Shown here: in pieces, positions 24,401 to 34,845 of the stretch | Numbering within the stretch: the stretch's first letter is position 1 | How the letters are laid out: each line of letters opens with the position of its first letter | Source of the DNA: Tanypteryx hageni | Taxonomy: Eukaryota; Arthropoda; Insecta; Odonata; Petaluridae | NCBI GenBank assembly: GCA_028673005.1 | Contig: CM054116.1 | Span: 130,673,547 to 130,737,546, forward strand | DNA: 64,000 nt | Direction of reading: 5' to 3' | Notes under the pieces: model-generated | Databases searched by the model: none | What the model was told of the DNA's origin: nothing | Seen by the model: the letters and a program-made list of their open reading frames with translations, nothing else | Position numbers and translations under genes: made by a program

Positions 24401-25221
24401 AAAATATGTCCCTTTCGGTTTTTAATATAAATCCTTAAATGCAATTAATGTCATAGCCTATTACACTCATTAAACCATTGTGTGCTATTTGTTATATCAC
24501 TTCACAAATATCAAAAAAGAAAAAGGAACTCCAGAAAATTATAAATAGTCTTGTAATAACAGGTATAAAATACGAGATGGAAATAAATACAGAATGTCAA
24601 AGGTTATGCATATATTGCGATAAGAAGAAATTTTAAATATTAGTGGAGTTGGTGGAAAGTCATTATTACAAGCTTCAGAAAGTAAATAACTAGATATCAT
24701 CGTAGCAAGAATTACAAATTCACCGATAAGAACTAGAATAGCGAAAGAAACAGCTGCTTTTAGAAGAAAGAAACTCCCCTTGACGGGAGAAATAAAGAAA
24801 GATATAAGCAAAAATGATAAAATTTTATTTATGGTTTCTCTTTGAAAGGTGCAGACACATGAACATTCAGAAAATATGACATAAAACAGTCGAATAGATT
24901 CGAAATGTAGGGATAGAGAAAAATGCTGAAGATGAAATGGACAGATAATAATGATAAACGGGGAACTACCGTATTTAATCGCTTAATTGTCCCAATTTTT
25001 TGCATGATTTCCTTACACTAAAACAAAGGTGGGGCTAATACGTGGTTTTCCATATCATATGAAAGTGGCGAGATCAGCAAAATAATCTTTTATTTCCTTC
25101 TCATGTTTCAGGCGGGGGCCATTTCACAATGGGGGCAACCGTACGAGTAAGTGCGGTAATGAGTAGTATAGGGAAAAGTGAACAATAGCAGAGGCACTAA
25201 GAAAGAGGAAGTTGAACTATT
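21401..25221. other. AT-rich non-coding stretch
   Basis: About 3.8 kb, mostly featureless apart from the hammerhead-like repeat at 21789-21845. A moderately GC segment at 23880-24090 carries a 78-codon frame (23920-24156) with five cysteines and no recognised domain. It could be an isolated exon, but no splice context supports that. Confidence 0.4.
21789..21845 (-). ncRNA. Hammerhead-ribozyme-like motif, copy A
   Basis: On the minus strand the hammerhead order is complete. Helix I 5' side has GGATT plus ACCA (21837-21845). Then come CUGAAGA (21830-21836), an imperfect helix II GGCUUC/UUU/GUACCC (21814-21828; 4 of 6 pairs), GAAA (21810-21813), a very short helix III with loop GCGC and an AUA that would be the cleavage site (21802-21809). 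The 3' side of helix I is UGGU plus AACC (21789-21801). Hammerheads with very short helix III are known from Penelope-like and other retroelements. One unpaired base between CUGAAGA and helix II is a deviation. Activity is not shown. Confidence 0.4.
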
Positions 25222-25527
25222 AGGTTATTGCACATGAAATGTCCGATTTTTAGTGAAACTTTAAACTACTGGAGCTCGGTTAAAAATAAACTTTACTAGT
25301 TAAAATAAGCACTAATAGAATCAATACACTTTAGCCAACAAGATACAAGTTGATTTATGCTATTCTTAAAGAATTCTGAGCTTCTGGATTCAACAAACTC
25401 TATAAATGCGTTTTCAACTGATGCTTGATTTCTCTTTTAAAAAGTAGTCAATATGCTTGAAAAAGTAGTAATCAGTAGGTTACAAGTTTGGTAAATAAGG
25501 TAGTTGAGGTTTGTGTGATGGAAAATG
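25222..25527 (-). pseudogene. Mariner transposase 3' end with terminal repeat (minus-strand half)
   Basis: On the minus strand this holds the last part of a mariner transposase. A decayed PYLPNL..PTDYYFF segment (compare the mariner PYSPDLAPSDYHLF signature, which carries the third catalytic Asp) leads into a C-terminus with NAFIEFVESRSSEFF and INQLVSCWLKCIDS. It ends in a TAG at 25296-25298. About 75 bp further is the likely element end TTAGGTTATTGCACATG (25222-25238). Stops and frame changes make it a relic. Its 5' half is missing, and at about 25527 it meets a second mariner fragment in the opposite orientation. Confidence 0.65.
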
Positions 25528-25556
25528 GATCCTTTACGATAATCTACGACGACTTG

Positions 25557-25910
25557 CACGGTGGCTTGACTACGATGAAGCACCAAAACACATGCCAAAG
25601 CTAGCTCTACACACAAAGTAGGTTATGGTCAGTGTTTGGTGGTCTGTAGCTGGTATTATTCATTATTCCCAATTCAAACTAGAGAAAACCTTCACGGAAG
25701 AAAATTACTCTCGCGAACTTGACATTATGCATCAAAATTTTCCAAAAAACATCCAGCATTCGTCAATCGAAGTGGGATCATACTTCTTCATGACAACACC
25801 AAAGCACATCCCACAGATTACGGTACAGAAGTTGAGCCAGTTAAAGTACGCAACTCTACCTCATCAACCTTATTTACCGGACCTATCACCTACTGATACC
25901 AAGAAATGAT
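25557..25910 (+). pseudogene. Mariner transposase catalytic-region fragment (plus-strand half)
   Basis: Reading from 25557, ARWLDYDEAPKHMPKLALH, a TAG at 25619-25621, then VMVSVWWSVAGIIHY match the mariner stretch after the first catalytic Asp (consensus like KVMLSVWWD..G..HYE). LLHDNTKAHP (second Asp) and, after a frame change, PHQPYLPDLSPTD (third Asp region) follow. The N-terminal DNA-binding half and first Asp are absent. A possible matching terminal repeat TGCAATAACCT is at 26244-26254. Together with the minus-strand fragment this gives two mariner 3' halves joined head to head. Confidence 0.65.
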
Positions 25911-26254
25911 GAATATTACGGAAAACAGGTTTAACCAAAAATAATCTTGGATCAGTCTATGAAGACAATGATTTCTTTTGGCTTGACTGTGCGTTTGAAA
26001 AGTTTCTTTTAACATTCACGATCTAGAAGAAAGTATCACACTGAAAGTTTAAATTTGCAATGCAGCGCAAATTAAAAAAAAACTGGCTGTACAAAAGCAG
26101 AAAGTACCCAAAAACTAGCTGCCAAAAAATAAAGCATAAAATATCGAATATCAAATATATATTCCATTTAAAAAATATTCCATTTAAAAATTCGGCAAAT
26201 TAATTCATTTGAATTCGGTGCCGGACTTGGTTTGTGACTAACCTGCAATAACCT

Positions 26255-27640
26255 CTCTGCCCCAGAAACAAGTTGCTCAGTTTTCTTTGTGATTCGGTTG
26301 CTTAGCCATGCAATGATTTATGCAGTGCAATGTAAACTTTTTGAAATTTATGGTTTTCCTCGGAGGCATAATAATGCGGTGGTTTTCCGTTGCCTTCCGC
26401 ATTGCTGTATTGTTGTAGTACAAATGAATATTATCCCCGCCAACTATTTATCAAATGACAACTGTTCCGGTTCTCTCCACTCGCAATATGTACTGATGAT
26501 GCAGCCTCCTATTACCAGGGTGTGGAGTTTCTTTTTCTTATCCTGATAAGACGGTTACCTTTTATCAATTCATCGATTTGATTCTGTTCTGATTGACATC
26601 TCCAAGTGGATGGTTGACCACTGTGGGGTTCATTATCGATTCATTCACATCCCTCAGAAGATCATTTATATTAGTCAAATACTATATCGCGAGACAAACA
26701 ATCCCTGCTGAATGCACCTCTGATCATTTAAAACATTTTCGAAACTATTCTGCCTAAACGCACGCTAAACTTGAACGCATTTCGTAGTTCTATTCATATA
26801 TCCATGATTGATATGTTAAAAAAAACTTCATTATATGAGAGTTTTATAGAAACTAAAAAGAATATAAGACACCTGCTGAGCTAATAATGCACGAGACATG
26901 TTGTGAAATGATAAGACTTTCAATATACAATTATCTGGTCTGATTCTGGATAAAAAATTCAGTTCTGTTAATTTCCATGCATTATTCAAGATTTCACTTT
27001 AAAGTTACTTAATTTTTGAAAAAGATTTCAGGGTAATTATTGGTTGACTGAACTGTCTAATAAGCATTTGCAAGCCATAAACTCTAAGTAGATCAGTATG
27101 CTGACATATAGATACTGTCTTTTATTTGAAAAAATATTTTTTACCAAAAGTAATGTATTTGAAAACAGAAATGATTCAGAATTTATTTGAGATCAATAAA
27201 ATGTTAGTTTCATTCCAAGTGATGGAATAGTTATCATAGCCCTCGATGGAATATGAAAATATTTTGCGTAAAACTTTCCCCTAAGTTATTATAAATAATC
27301 GCGTATATTTTATTTACCTAAAATTTAAATAAATAAATATGATTTTATCTTAACTAAATTTGTAAAAACACCAATAGCCAGAAATACGAAATATCTCTTT
27401 TCCCTAGTGTTATATTTGTATTAAGATGCAAGCAATGGCTACAGATAGTATAAACTTTAGCGTAAATTATATGTAACATGTCGATTATGAGTCGAAGCTC
27501 TCGTAAAAGACGTCGTTACAGCCATCTTTATAACGTAATTCTCGGAAATATCACATCCGAAAAGATTCGGAAACACTGGTATCCATCAAATAAGGAATCC
27601 GGTTTAGCCTCCCGAAAGGAAACCAAACGAAGTTATGAAT
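26255..27640. other. AT-rich non-coding stretch with a dispersed-repeat fragment
   Basis: At 26356-26402, read on the minus strand, GGAAGGCAACGGAAAACCAC resembles a motif common in arthropod interspersed repeats. Its limits are not visible. The 85- and 96-codon plus frames (26289-26546, 27478-27768) are unrecognised; the second begins in AT-rich DNA and runs into the G-rich island. Confidence 0.4.
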
Positions 27641-28080
27641 CTTTGAAACTTACGAGGCCAAGACTGCTTGCAAGGCGGCGAGCGAAAGGCCCGGTCGGGC
27701 GGTTCCTCAGAAAGGGAACGTCAACAGCCGCCGGAGTGCCATACCGACCTCGGCGGGACAATGGATGAAGGTCTTCAAGAAACAATGGGGCAAACTGGTC
27801 GCGGACCTCGTGTGTGTTCACGTGCGGGTTTTGGAGGGAGGCAGGGAGGGGGCAGGGAGGGGCGAGGATGGGCGAGGAAGGGCGAGGTGGCGCGGGGATA
27901 GGGAGGAGGCGATCGCCGCGAAGGGCTGCGGTAAAGGCGACTCCGCCGAACAATTGGCCCTCTCGCGGGAAAGGCAAATCCCAGCGGCCGTTCGTGGTGT
28001 CCATAGTGAAGGAGACGGAGAATGTGAAGGCTTCAGACGCCTTTCAAGGAATTTTGAAAAATGTTCCACATGAGATCTAA
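27641..28080. other. G-rich CpG island with quadruplex-forming tract
   Basis: G+C-rich and CpG-rich, and strongly G-biased on the plus strand. The run at 27835-27862 contains at least four G tracts of three or more separated by one to three bases, a classic quadruplex pattern. Open frames exist on both strands (27633-28004 minus, 27765-28073 plus) but are compositional. It could be a promoter-type island for a gene outside what I can recognise. Confidence 0.5.
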
Positions 28081-29483
28081 TGATATCAAGGAATTTCTAC
28101 GTCTTAGAAACTCTCATATCAAAAACTAAATAATGGATGATTTTATCCATCGGATGTATCCCACTGAGCTCAGTCTTGACGGCGAATTTGTGCTAAAAGG
28201 GGTACTATCAGATTGATTCACAATTAAGACTGGGATGCGAATGAATAAATTATCGGTAGTCAGTTTATCCCTACGCTAATATTTAGAAGAGCAGTTAGTG
28301 TAGAGACTGTAATGGCTTAGTGAAAAAATTAAATGCCATAATAATCGAAAATCAGTTATTAAATATTTTTGGGCATATATGGCAGACCATTCGATATTTT
28401 GCAATTGTTATAACACGTCGATTGTCCATCACTCAAGCTTCTAATGCTTACATACACTATTAGCCCATTAGGGGCGCTTTTTCTAAAAATCTGCCCGTAC
28501 CTATGAGTCCATTCGCATACATAGGCTCTGCACCAGTGGCGCCTAACCCCAAAATATTTAAAAAAATAAAAGACAGTACATCTCAGCATACTGGTCTACT
28601 TATAGTTTATAGCTTGTAAATTCTTACTAGGCAAATACTCCCGCAAAACTATTTCGCTCAATCAATAATTATCGTGAAAGATTTTTCAAAAATAAGTTAC
28701 TGTAAAGTCCATTCTGGAATAATGCATGGAAATAAACTTCTCAATAATGTGTGTCTAATTTGAGGAACAGCAAATATGTTGGAAATACCTAATATTTATA
28801 TTCCATCTATTATGACCTAATTGTAATAGTCTTCTCTATGTATCGTGATTTAAAAGAAGGCAAAGACAACAAAAATGTTTGTGAAATGAATTGTAAGCAC
28901 TGAAAAGTTAGTTCAAAATGAGAATCAATTACACGAAGATCAATCGTCGATGACTTTGATGCCATTTACAAGCAATTTAAGGTAATCGTTTTACATTCGC
29001 TATATGTCCACTGCCATGTTTTATAGGTCTTTTTACAGCATTAGATGCCAACTTTTACGAATAGATTTTGTTTTTTCAATTGTTTGATTGATGTGAAATC
29101 GTTTTATATTAAGTAATTATTTTCCAAACACAAATCCAATTTGTCCGTTAGCAGCTTCACGCCATAGTAATTTTGCGTATCTCCGAAATAAAAAGGAACC
29201 ATTAAAAGAAAAGTATTATTCACCTAACCTGTTGATGAAAACCGATCATGATGAATTCATTTATAGCAGCGTTATAAAAGTGAGTGAGTGTAAAGTAAGT
29301 CTCACGTATTGTAAAACACTGAGAATGATATAATACGTCAGTAACCATCGCCCTACCCTAAACAATATTGGAAAGGTATACTCCATGTCGAAGTACACAG
29401 AGTTTCCAAATGCGTTTTTTGAGATTTCACAATATTCTCAATATTTTTCGCTCAGATGAGAATTTAACGAGAAGCAAGCGAGA
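28081..29483. other. AT-rich non-coding stretch
   Basis: I see nothing that I can support as a gene or element in this stretch. Confidence 0.45.
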
Positions 29484-30240
29484 TACGTTGTACAATAAAT
29501 GTAGGTCTTCATGTAAAGTAGTCGTAATTATTGTCCGATTTTAACCAAAATTGAAATCGATCAATTAATTTTAACAAAACTTCCCAATACCAAATTTCAT
29601 CACAATTCGTCATGCGGGCCCCGAGTTGAAACAAATGAACATTGTAAACTAAATGTAGGTCTTTATGTAAAGTGGTCGTAATTGCTGCCCGATTTGAACC
29701 AGAATTGGAATCGGTCCACCAATTTAAGTAAAACTTCCTAATACGAAATTTTATTAAAATACGTCAAGCGGTTCACTAGTTGAAACAAAAATTGTAAACT
29801 ACATGTAGGTCTTCATGTAAAGTTGTTGTAATTGTCGTTTGATTTAACCAAAATCGGAATTGGTCAATTAATTTTAGAAAAATACCAAATTTCATCAAAC
29901 TACGTCTAGCGGTTCCCGAGTTGAAACAGGAACATTGTAAACTACATGTAGGTCTTCATGTAAAGTGGTTGTCATTGTTGTCCGATTTTAACCAAAATTG
30001 GAATCAATAGACCAACTTTAGCAAAACTCTTCAATACCAAATTTCATCAAAATATATCAAGCGGTTCCTGAGTTGAAACAATGGAACATTGTCAACTATT
30101 TGTAGGTCATGTAAAATGGTCATAATTTTTGTTCGATTTTAACCAAAATTGAAATCGGGCAATCAATTTTAGAAAAACTCCCCAATACCAAATTTCATCA
30201 GCGGTTTCCGAGTTTTATCATGTGGACGGACGGAAACGAC
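29484..30240 (+). repeat. Five-copy ~150-bp tandem repeat
   Basis: The marker TAGGTCTTCATGTAAAG (or a close variant) starts at 29502, 29656, 29806, 29949 and 30103, giving periods of 154, 150, 143 and 154 bp. Each unit continues with a CCGATTTTAACCAAAATTG-type segment, then AATACCAAATTTCATCA, CGTCAAGCGGTTC and GAGTTGAAACA. The array ends in GGACGGACGGAAACGACC near 30230, a string often seen at arthropod repeat ends. The copies have diverged by point changes and small indels. No frame is conserved across units, so it is non-coding. Confidence 0.8.
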
Positions 30241-30280
30241 CTTTCCTATATGCGTTCACTTTGTGCAAAGGACGCATAAA

Positions 30281-31130
30281 AATTAAGACTATCCCAAATT
30301 AACTCTACGTTATCAAGAAGCATCGTCTCTGAACTCTCAGTACCTAGTACCTCGAAATTGTCTTATTGCCACAGTTTTCTGTTATTAAAATCTAACACTC
30401 CACAAATTAGGATTCGTTTTAATTATCCCGTCTAATTTAAATTTAGGTTTAATCTAGTGTTCGTGATCAAACCATAACTTTACGAACATTTTCGACGTGG
30501 TTTTTGGTTTAAAAATGCCCGAGGTGAGTTTGTTTTGTGCTTTGCTGTAAAGAGATGAACGTCCAGGTCCAAACTTCTTCTCATAATATACCCTCTGGCT
30601 TACTGTTATTCTCTCCGAAAAATTTACGTTCCACTGATTCTTCGAATACATCGAGTACAGGTTTTAGCACTGAAAAAGGAATTTTCATGGGAAGAACACT
30701 TGATGGACTACGTAATTTTTAATAGCAGTTTGTAAAGATAGTTTAAATACCTTTTAAAGAAAGAATCCAACTTAAAAACAAAACTTTGTAAAATATGAAC
30801 AATATTTCGTGTATAATTTCATAAAAATTCTTATGATAGCATTTATACATGGATTATTGTTTCCGTGTGCAATATATACCTGTAATGGAAAAGACAGCTA
30901 AGATAGCTTGTGTCCAGCACACAATTTTCTCTATACGAAGTAATGAATATGATTGCAATATTATACCTAAAAGTTGCTCTCTTAATATTTAGAAGTACTA
31001 TTTCGATAAATAAAAATATTTATATGTAGCTCGTAATTCCTGACAAAGAAACAGAGAGAGAGACTCGAAAAGTGTCCCTATAACGTCCAATCCAATTTAT
31101 TTCTTCATTTACCTTCTGCAAAGTCCATCT
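30281..31130. other. AT-rich non-coding stretch
   Basis: The opposing frames at 30454-30651 (-) and 30537-30722 (+) are short and unrecognised. Nothing else seen. Confidence 0.45.
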
Positions 31131-31640
31131 CCTCACCTAAAATTCTCGTTTATCTCTCCAGTGGAAACAATCTCTCTCTCCCTCTCCATCTCATCCACTC
31201 TACCAATTTCTCTTTCGCTTCTCTCTCCTCCCCTGTTCTCTATATTTTTTCTTACTCACTTTCTCCTCACAATAATTCCCATATTCCCTCCACCGCGTCT
31301 TTCTCCCATTTTCTCCCTCCCTCCCTTTCTCCACAACCGCCTCCAACCCAACACAGCCACCTCTCTATATCCTCACAGCGGTGTATCCGTTGACACCTTA
31401 CGTCGACATTGCTGCTTAGCCATGTCTTGATTTATAGCCAGTCTGACCACCGTGCTCGTCTCCCTTGCCTCATTCCTTGCTTCCTCCCAAGCCCTTCCTT
31501 CCCCTCCGCTTTCTCCTGTGTTCTCCGAATCCATGCGAGAGACTCTACCTTCCCTACTAGAATAGCCCAAGGTTTTCCCAAGAGGAAATAGGGTTGAGAA
31601 AGTCCCTGTAGCCGAACTCTAGGAAAAAGGGTAGGCTGCA
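31131..31640. other. CT-rich island
   Basis: Pyrimidine-rich on the plus strand, strongest from 31170 to 31350. Open frames on both strands are low complexity. Confidence 0.5.
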
Positions 31641-32409
31641 TGAAAAGTTATGGCCTGTTCTCTCATTCATTCTTTTTGGTTGTTTTCTAAGTCATCTCTC
31701 TTGCTATTAGAAGCAGGAGTTTAACAAGCAATAATGATAAACAATAATAATAATACTGGTAATATTTTGTACTTTCAGATATACTGTGTGCCAAACGAAC
31801 TGTTTCGCGGAATTTTCCTCATTTGTTTTAAACGGAGAAGTATATTCCCTTTATCTGAGATAGAAAAATTTAGCTACTTTACACTTATAAATATGATATA
31901 TTAATTCATTTTTTGTGCATGAATAGACTCCTAAGAATCCTAAAATAGGCATAAACGAAGTACACAAAACAAAATGTTTGCACAAATGTCTATAAAATAG
32001 TTTTAAATCCAATACGTGATATTTTGTTTATTTATAAGTTATTTTCAATCAGGCTATTCACAACATTCGAAGGACTTTAAAAAAGGGTCCCGTACAAAGG
32101 TCAGACAGCCAAAAGGCCGATAAACAAAGGGTAGACTACATTAATGCACAGTAATATATTTCCTTTATAACATTATTTTACGAACTTACGGACTATGTAG
32201 AAGATTGAAATTTAGCATGAATGTTTGATTCAGATATTAAAATGCAGTGACGAAAAAATCTCGAAAACGTCTTGGACTCGACTCCAGGGTATAATTTATA
32301 TTTACCATTAGATAACACTTAAAAATCAAAATTAAAATTATGTAAACTGATCTACAATCTTTGGATCTGAAACGCTTTAATAAGGAACATTGAAACTGTT
32401 GCTCTGAAA
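31641..32409. other. AT-rich non-coding stretch
   Basis: AT-rich with nothing supportable. A GGACTCGACTCCAGGG string near 32275 faintly resembles a tRNA B box but lacks any partner. Confidence 0.4.
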
Positions 32410-32524
32410 CAATATTTAATGCGAGTGAAGCGTTTTCGGGTTACGACCCGGCTCGTAACCCGAGAACGCTTCACTCACAACATACGCCGGGAAAATACCA
32501 AGTCTTTCTTCAATATTTAATGCG
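32410..32524. repeat. Hairpin insertion (87 bp) between 14-bp direct repeats
   Basis: CAATATTTAATGCG occurs at 32410-32423 and again at 32511-32524. Between the copies lies an 87-bp segment dominated by an inverted repeat. The arms 32423-32446 and 32453-32476 are 24 nt each with a single mismatch, around the 6-nt loop CCCGGC. The arms are far more G+C-rich than the surrounding DNA. The geometry fits a small insertion with target duplication, but no known family is evident. Confidence 0.75.
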
Positions 32525-33640
32525 TACTGTTGCTCATGTTATCATTCATTCTGGTACGAAAGTGAAGTTTTAAGTAAATGCGAATAAGTGCAGGTAAGAT
32601 GTGTTCAAATGTAGTTTAACGTGACTCTATTTCGTCTATTAAGAACTAATTTCAACAAAGCTATCAAATTCTAAACTCGATTATCATTAAATGAATTTAT
32701 AACATTGTTGAATATGGCCTTAACTGTCGACGGGTCTCTAAAAACAATTTCTTAATTTCACTATAAATAAATTCCTAATTTTAGAAAAGAATGGTTGATG
32801 CTAAGGTATTATATAGTTACTTTAAAAAGTTTTATGACCTCTGAACAAGGTCTTAGGTATTCTTTTTCTTAGAAAGGCCTTTTGATTTTGGCCCATGTTC
32901 GAATACTAATTTTCGTGGAGTGCGATTGTTTTATTTATTCAAGATTTTTAATTAATTAATTAGTCAAAATATACCTAATGCTCTATGAATACGCTTTATA
33001 TTAAATTTTGAAATTTATACGTTAATTTGCGAAATATTTATTATCATAATTGTCACGGCGCTGCCAAAATGTGTGAATACAAAGAAAAGCTTTAATGTAT
33101 GTATTTTAATTACTAATATTCAGCATCAACTAGTTTAATTAGAAAGCATGGAGATTTATTGATTATGAACACTTCTCACTTCAATTTTTTACTTTTGGTG
33201 GTGGATACCACGAAACATGTTGATTGTTTTTAAGCCGTCTTCCTTCAATTTGAGTGTCAAAACGTGATAATATCACCTCGCTCTGATGCAACGTCTCAAC
33301 CGTCGGTCTGTTTCTCAACTGGCCCACATTGCGTATTTATATACACATTCGTATAATGAGAACTACTAATGTTGTTGGATTGGAGTATTTTTTCAAATAA
33401 ATTTCAATATTTCTGCACATTTCATTTGCACAATGAATTACTGTAAATCAATCAGGGAAAAGTTTTCACACACTGCCTTTTATGTAAAAAATATTTGGAG
33501 AAAGAACAATGTTATTAATTTGTTAAGGAATTTGCTTAATATTATATATTTATTCTTTATATATTCGATATAAAAATCTCTCAAGAGGGTTAACAAAAAC
33601 ATGCCCTTATTGGATCACTAGAATAAATGATTTGACGTTG
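32525..33640. other. AT-rich non-coding stretch
   Basis: Near 33200-33260, read on the minus strand, GGAAGACGGCTTAAAAACAA and AACATGTTTCGTGG recall repeat motifs of the same general type as the hammerhead-like copies, but without the GAAA box in the right place. No gene seen. Confidence 0.4.
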
Positions 33641-33659
33641 TGCGAGGAGCATTCGGAAA

Positions 33660-34391
33660 GAAACCGAACTGATACTCTCAAAACGAAACCACTGTGCTTA
33701 GATACTTACGCCTCTGTTCAGTGATAGCTCTATACATGATGCCTGTATGAACAGGAGCAAGTGCGCCTGACTTTCTTCAGTGCTTATGCAAAAGCTGTTG
33801 CGTGCAGACGTGTGTCACGTATCTTGCATTGTTGCTAAGCTTGAGCAGCGGGCATTGATTACGTTCTGCGTGCTGCTTGGAAAATTCGCCACAGAAATGT
33901 TCCAAATGATCGAAATAGCTTTCAAGAAATATGATCCATCAAGAACTCAATTGTTTGAATGGCACAAACAATTTAAGGATGGAACAAGGAGCTTGGAAGA
34001 TGAGTCTCGATCAGGAAGATCATCCAAATCGAAAACTGTCAAAAAGGATTGAACTACTGATAATGGAGGACCGACGAACTACTTTTGAAAAAGTCGCATA
34101 GGCAGTATATCATTCGTAGCGGTGTCTCACAAATTTATTCACGACATTATATGCATCAGAAAGGTGACTGCAAAAAGGGTCCCACCCTTGTTCTCCAAAA
34201 ACCACAAAGCGAAATCAAATCCTCGCGCCAAGAAGGCAAAGGTCCACGGTTCTGGTAAGATAATGCATTTGATTTTCTTCGATAAAACGGGTTTGGTTTA
34301 TGATCATTGTGTACCTAATGAAGTTTCTTGCAACTGTATGATATTAAATTTTTCTGCTTCTGAAAGAGCATTTTTAACGGAAGGTTATTAA
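33660..34391 (+). pseudogene. Mos1-like mariner transposase relic
   Basis: From about 33840 the frame reads LEQRALITFCVLLGKFATEM, then LFEWHKQFKDGTRSLEDESR and SGRSSKSKT. This is the N-terminal DNA-binding region of Mos1-type mariners, with the conserved FEWH..F..G and SGRPS signatures. After a frame change at about 34050 the IMEDRRTTFEKVA segment and the second helix-turn-helix (SQILHD-like, here HKFIHDIICIRKVTAKRVP) follow. Then a deletion removes the first catalytic Asp. The text resumes at GKIMHLIFFDKTGLVYDH, the region between the first and second Asp, and ends at 34391. An intact mariner transposase is about 345 residues; about half remains. The upstream AGGAGCATTCGGAAAGAAACC near 33645 may mark the element's 5' end. 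Confidence 0.8.
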
Positions 34392-34837
34392 TTTCTAATA
34401 AAGTCAGGGTGGTGAGCTTTTAGAGGATTTAGAGCTTTTGTTCTCATTTATTACCTACTAGCAAAGGTTACCCTGCATTGCCGGGGCTACGCCGGAGGTC
34501 ATCGGGGAATCAAATTTTATCCCGTCCACCAAATACTTGAATTTCTTGCCGCTAGTCCGCTCTAGTGCCAAGAACGTCGTTTCACCCACCGACCACCACC
34601 ACCAAGTCATTTTCAGATAGTACATTGATACTGATAGTTGCTGTAATCCTGTGTTTTGGCAATTTCGTATTTTCGACCGCATGTCGGCCTATCGGTCATA
34701 TCGGCCGTTTGGGTCATTTCGGCTCTTAGACCAAGACTCATTTTAAAATTATCATGCTTTCAAAACAAAAGTGGACGTATGACCATACTATGTACAAATT
34801 CCAACTTGTGTATACTCGGGCACTTAACTCATGCATC
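34392..34837. other. Spacer with a dispersed-repeat fragment
   Basis: At 34455-34485 the string CTAGCAAAGGTTACCCTGCA TTGCCGGGG resembles a terminal sequence found in several arthropod transposons, but no second end was located. (TCGG)n-like motifs occur at 34683-34725. No gene. Confidence 0.35.
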
Positions 34838-34845
34838 CATCAAGC

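Larger units (their letters stand above)
25222..26254. mobile_element. Composite of two mariner 3' halves, head to head
   Basis: The left edge TTAGGTTATTGCA and the right edge TGCAATAACCT are inverted copies of the same end sequence. Between them the two coding fragments point towards their own edges (minus on the left, plus on the right). No 5' half is present. Such a structure can arise from aborted or concerted transposition between sister copies, or from an inverted duplication followed by loss. The right edge is the weaker of the two. Confidence 0.45.

Noticed and set aside
29484..30240. CRISPR array
   Set aside because: Units are ~150 bp, diverged, contiguous and without unique spacers, and the context is eukaryotic.
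33200..33260. Further hammerhead-like copy
   Set aside because: Shares a GGAAGACGGCTT-type string but lacks GAAA in the required position and has no helix I pairing.
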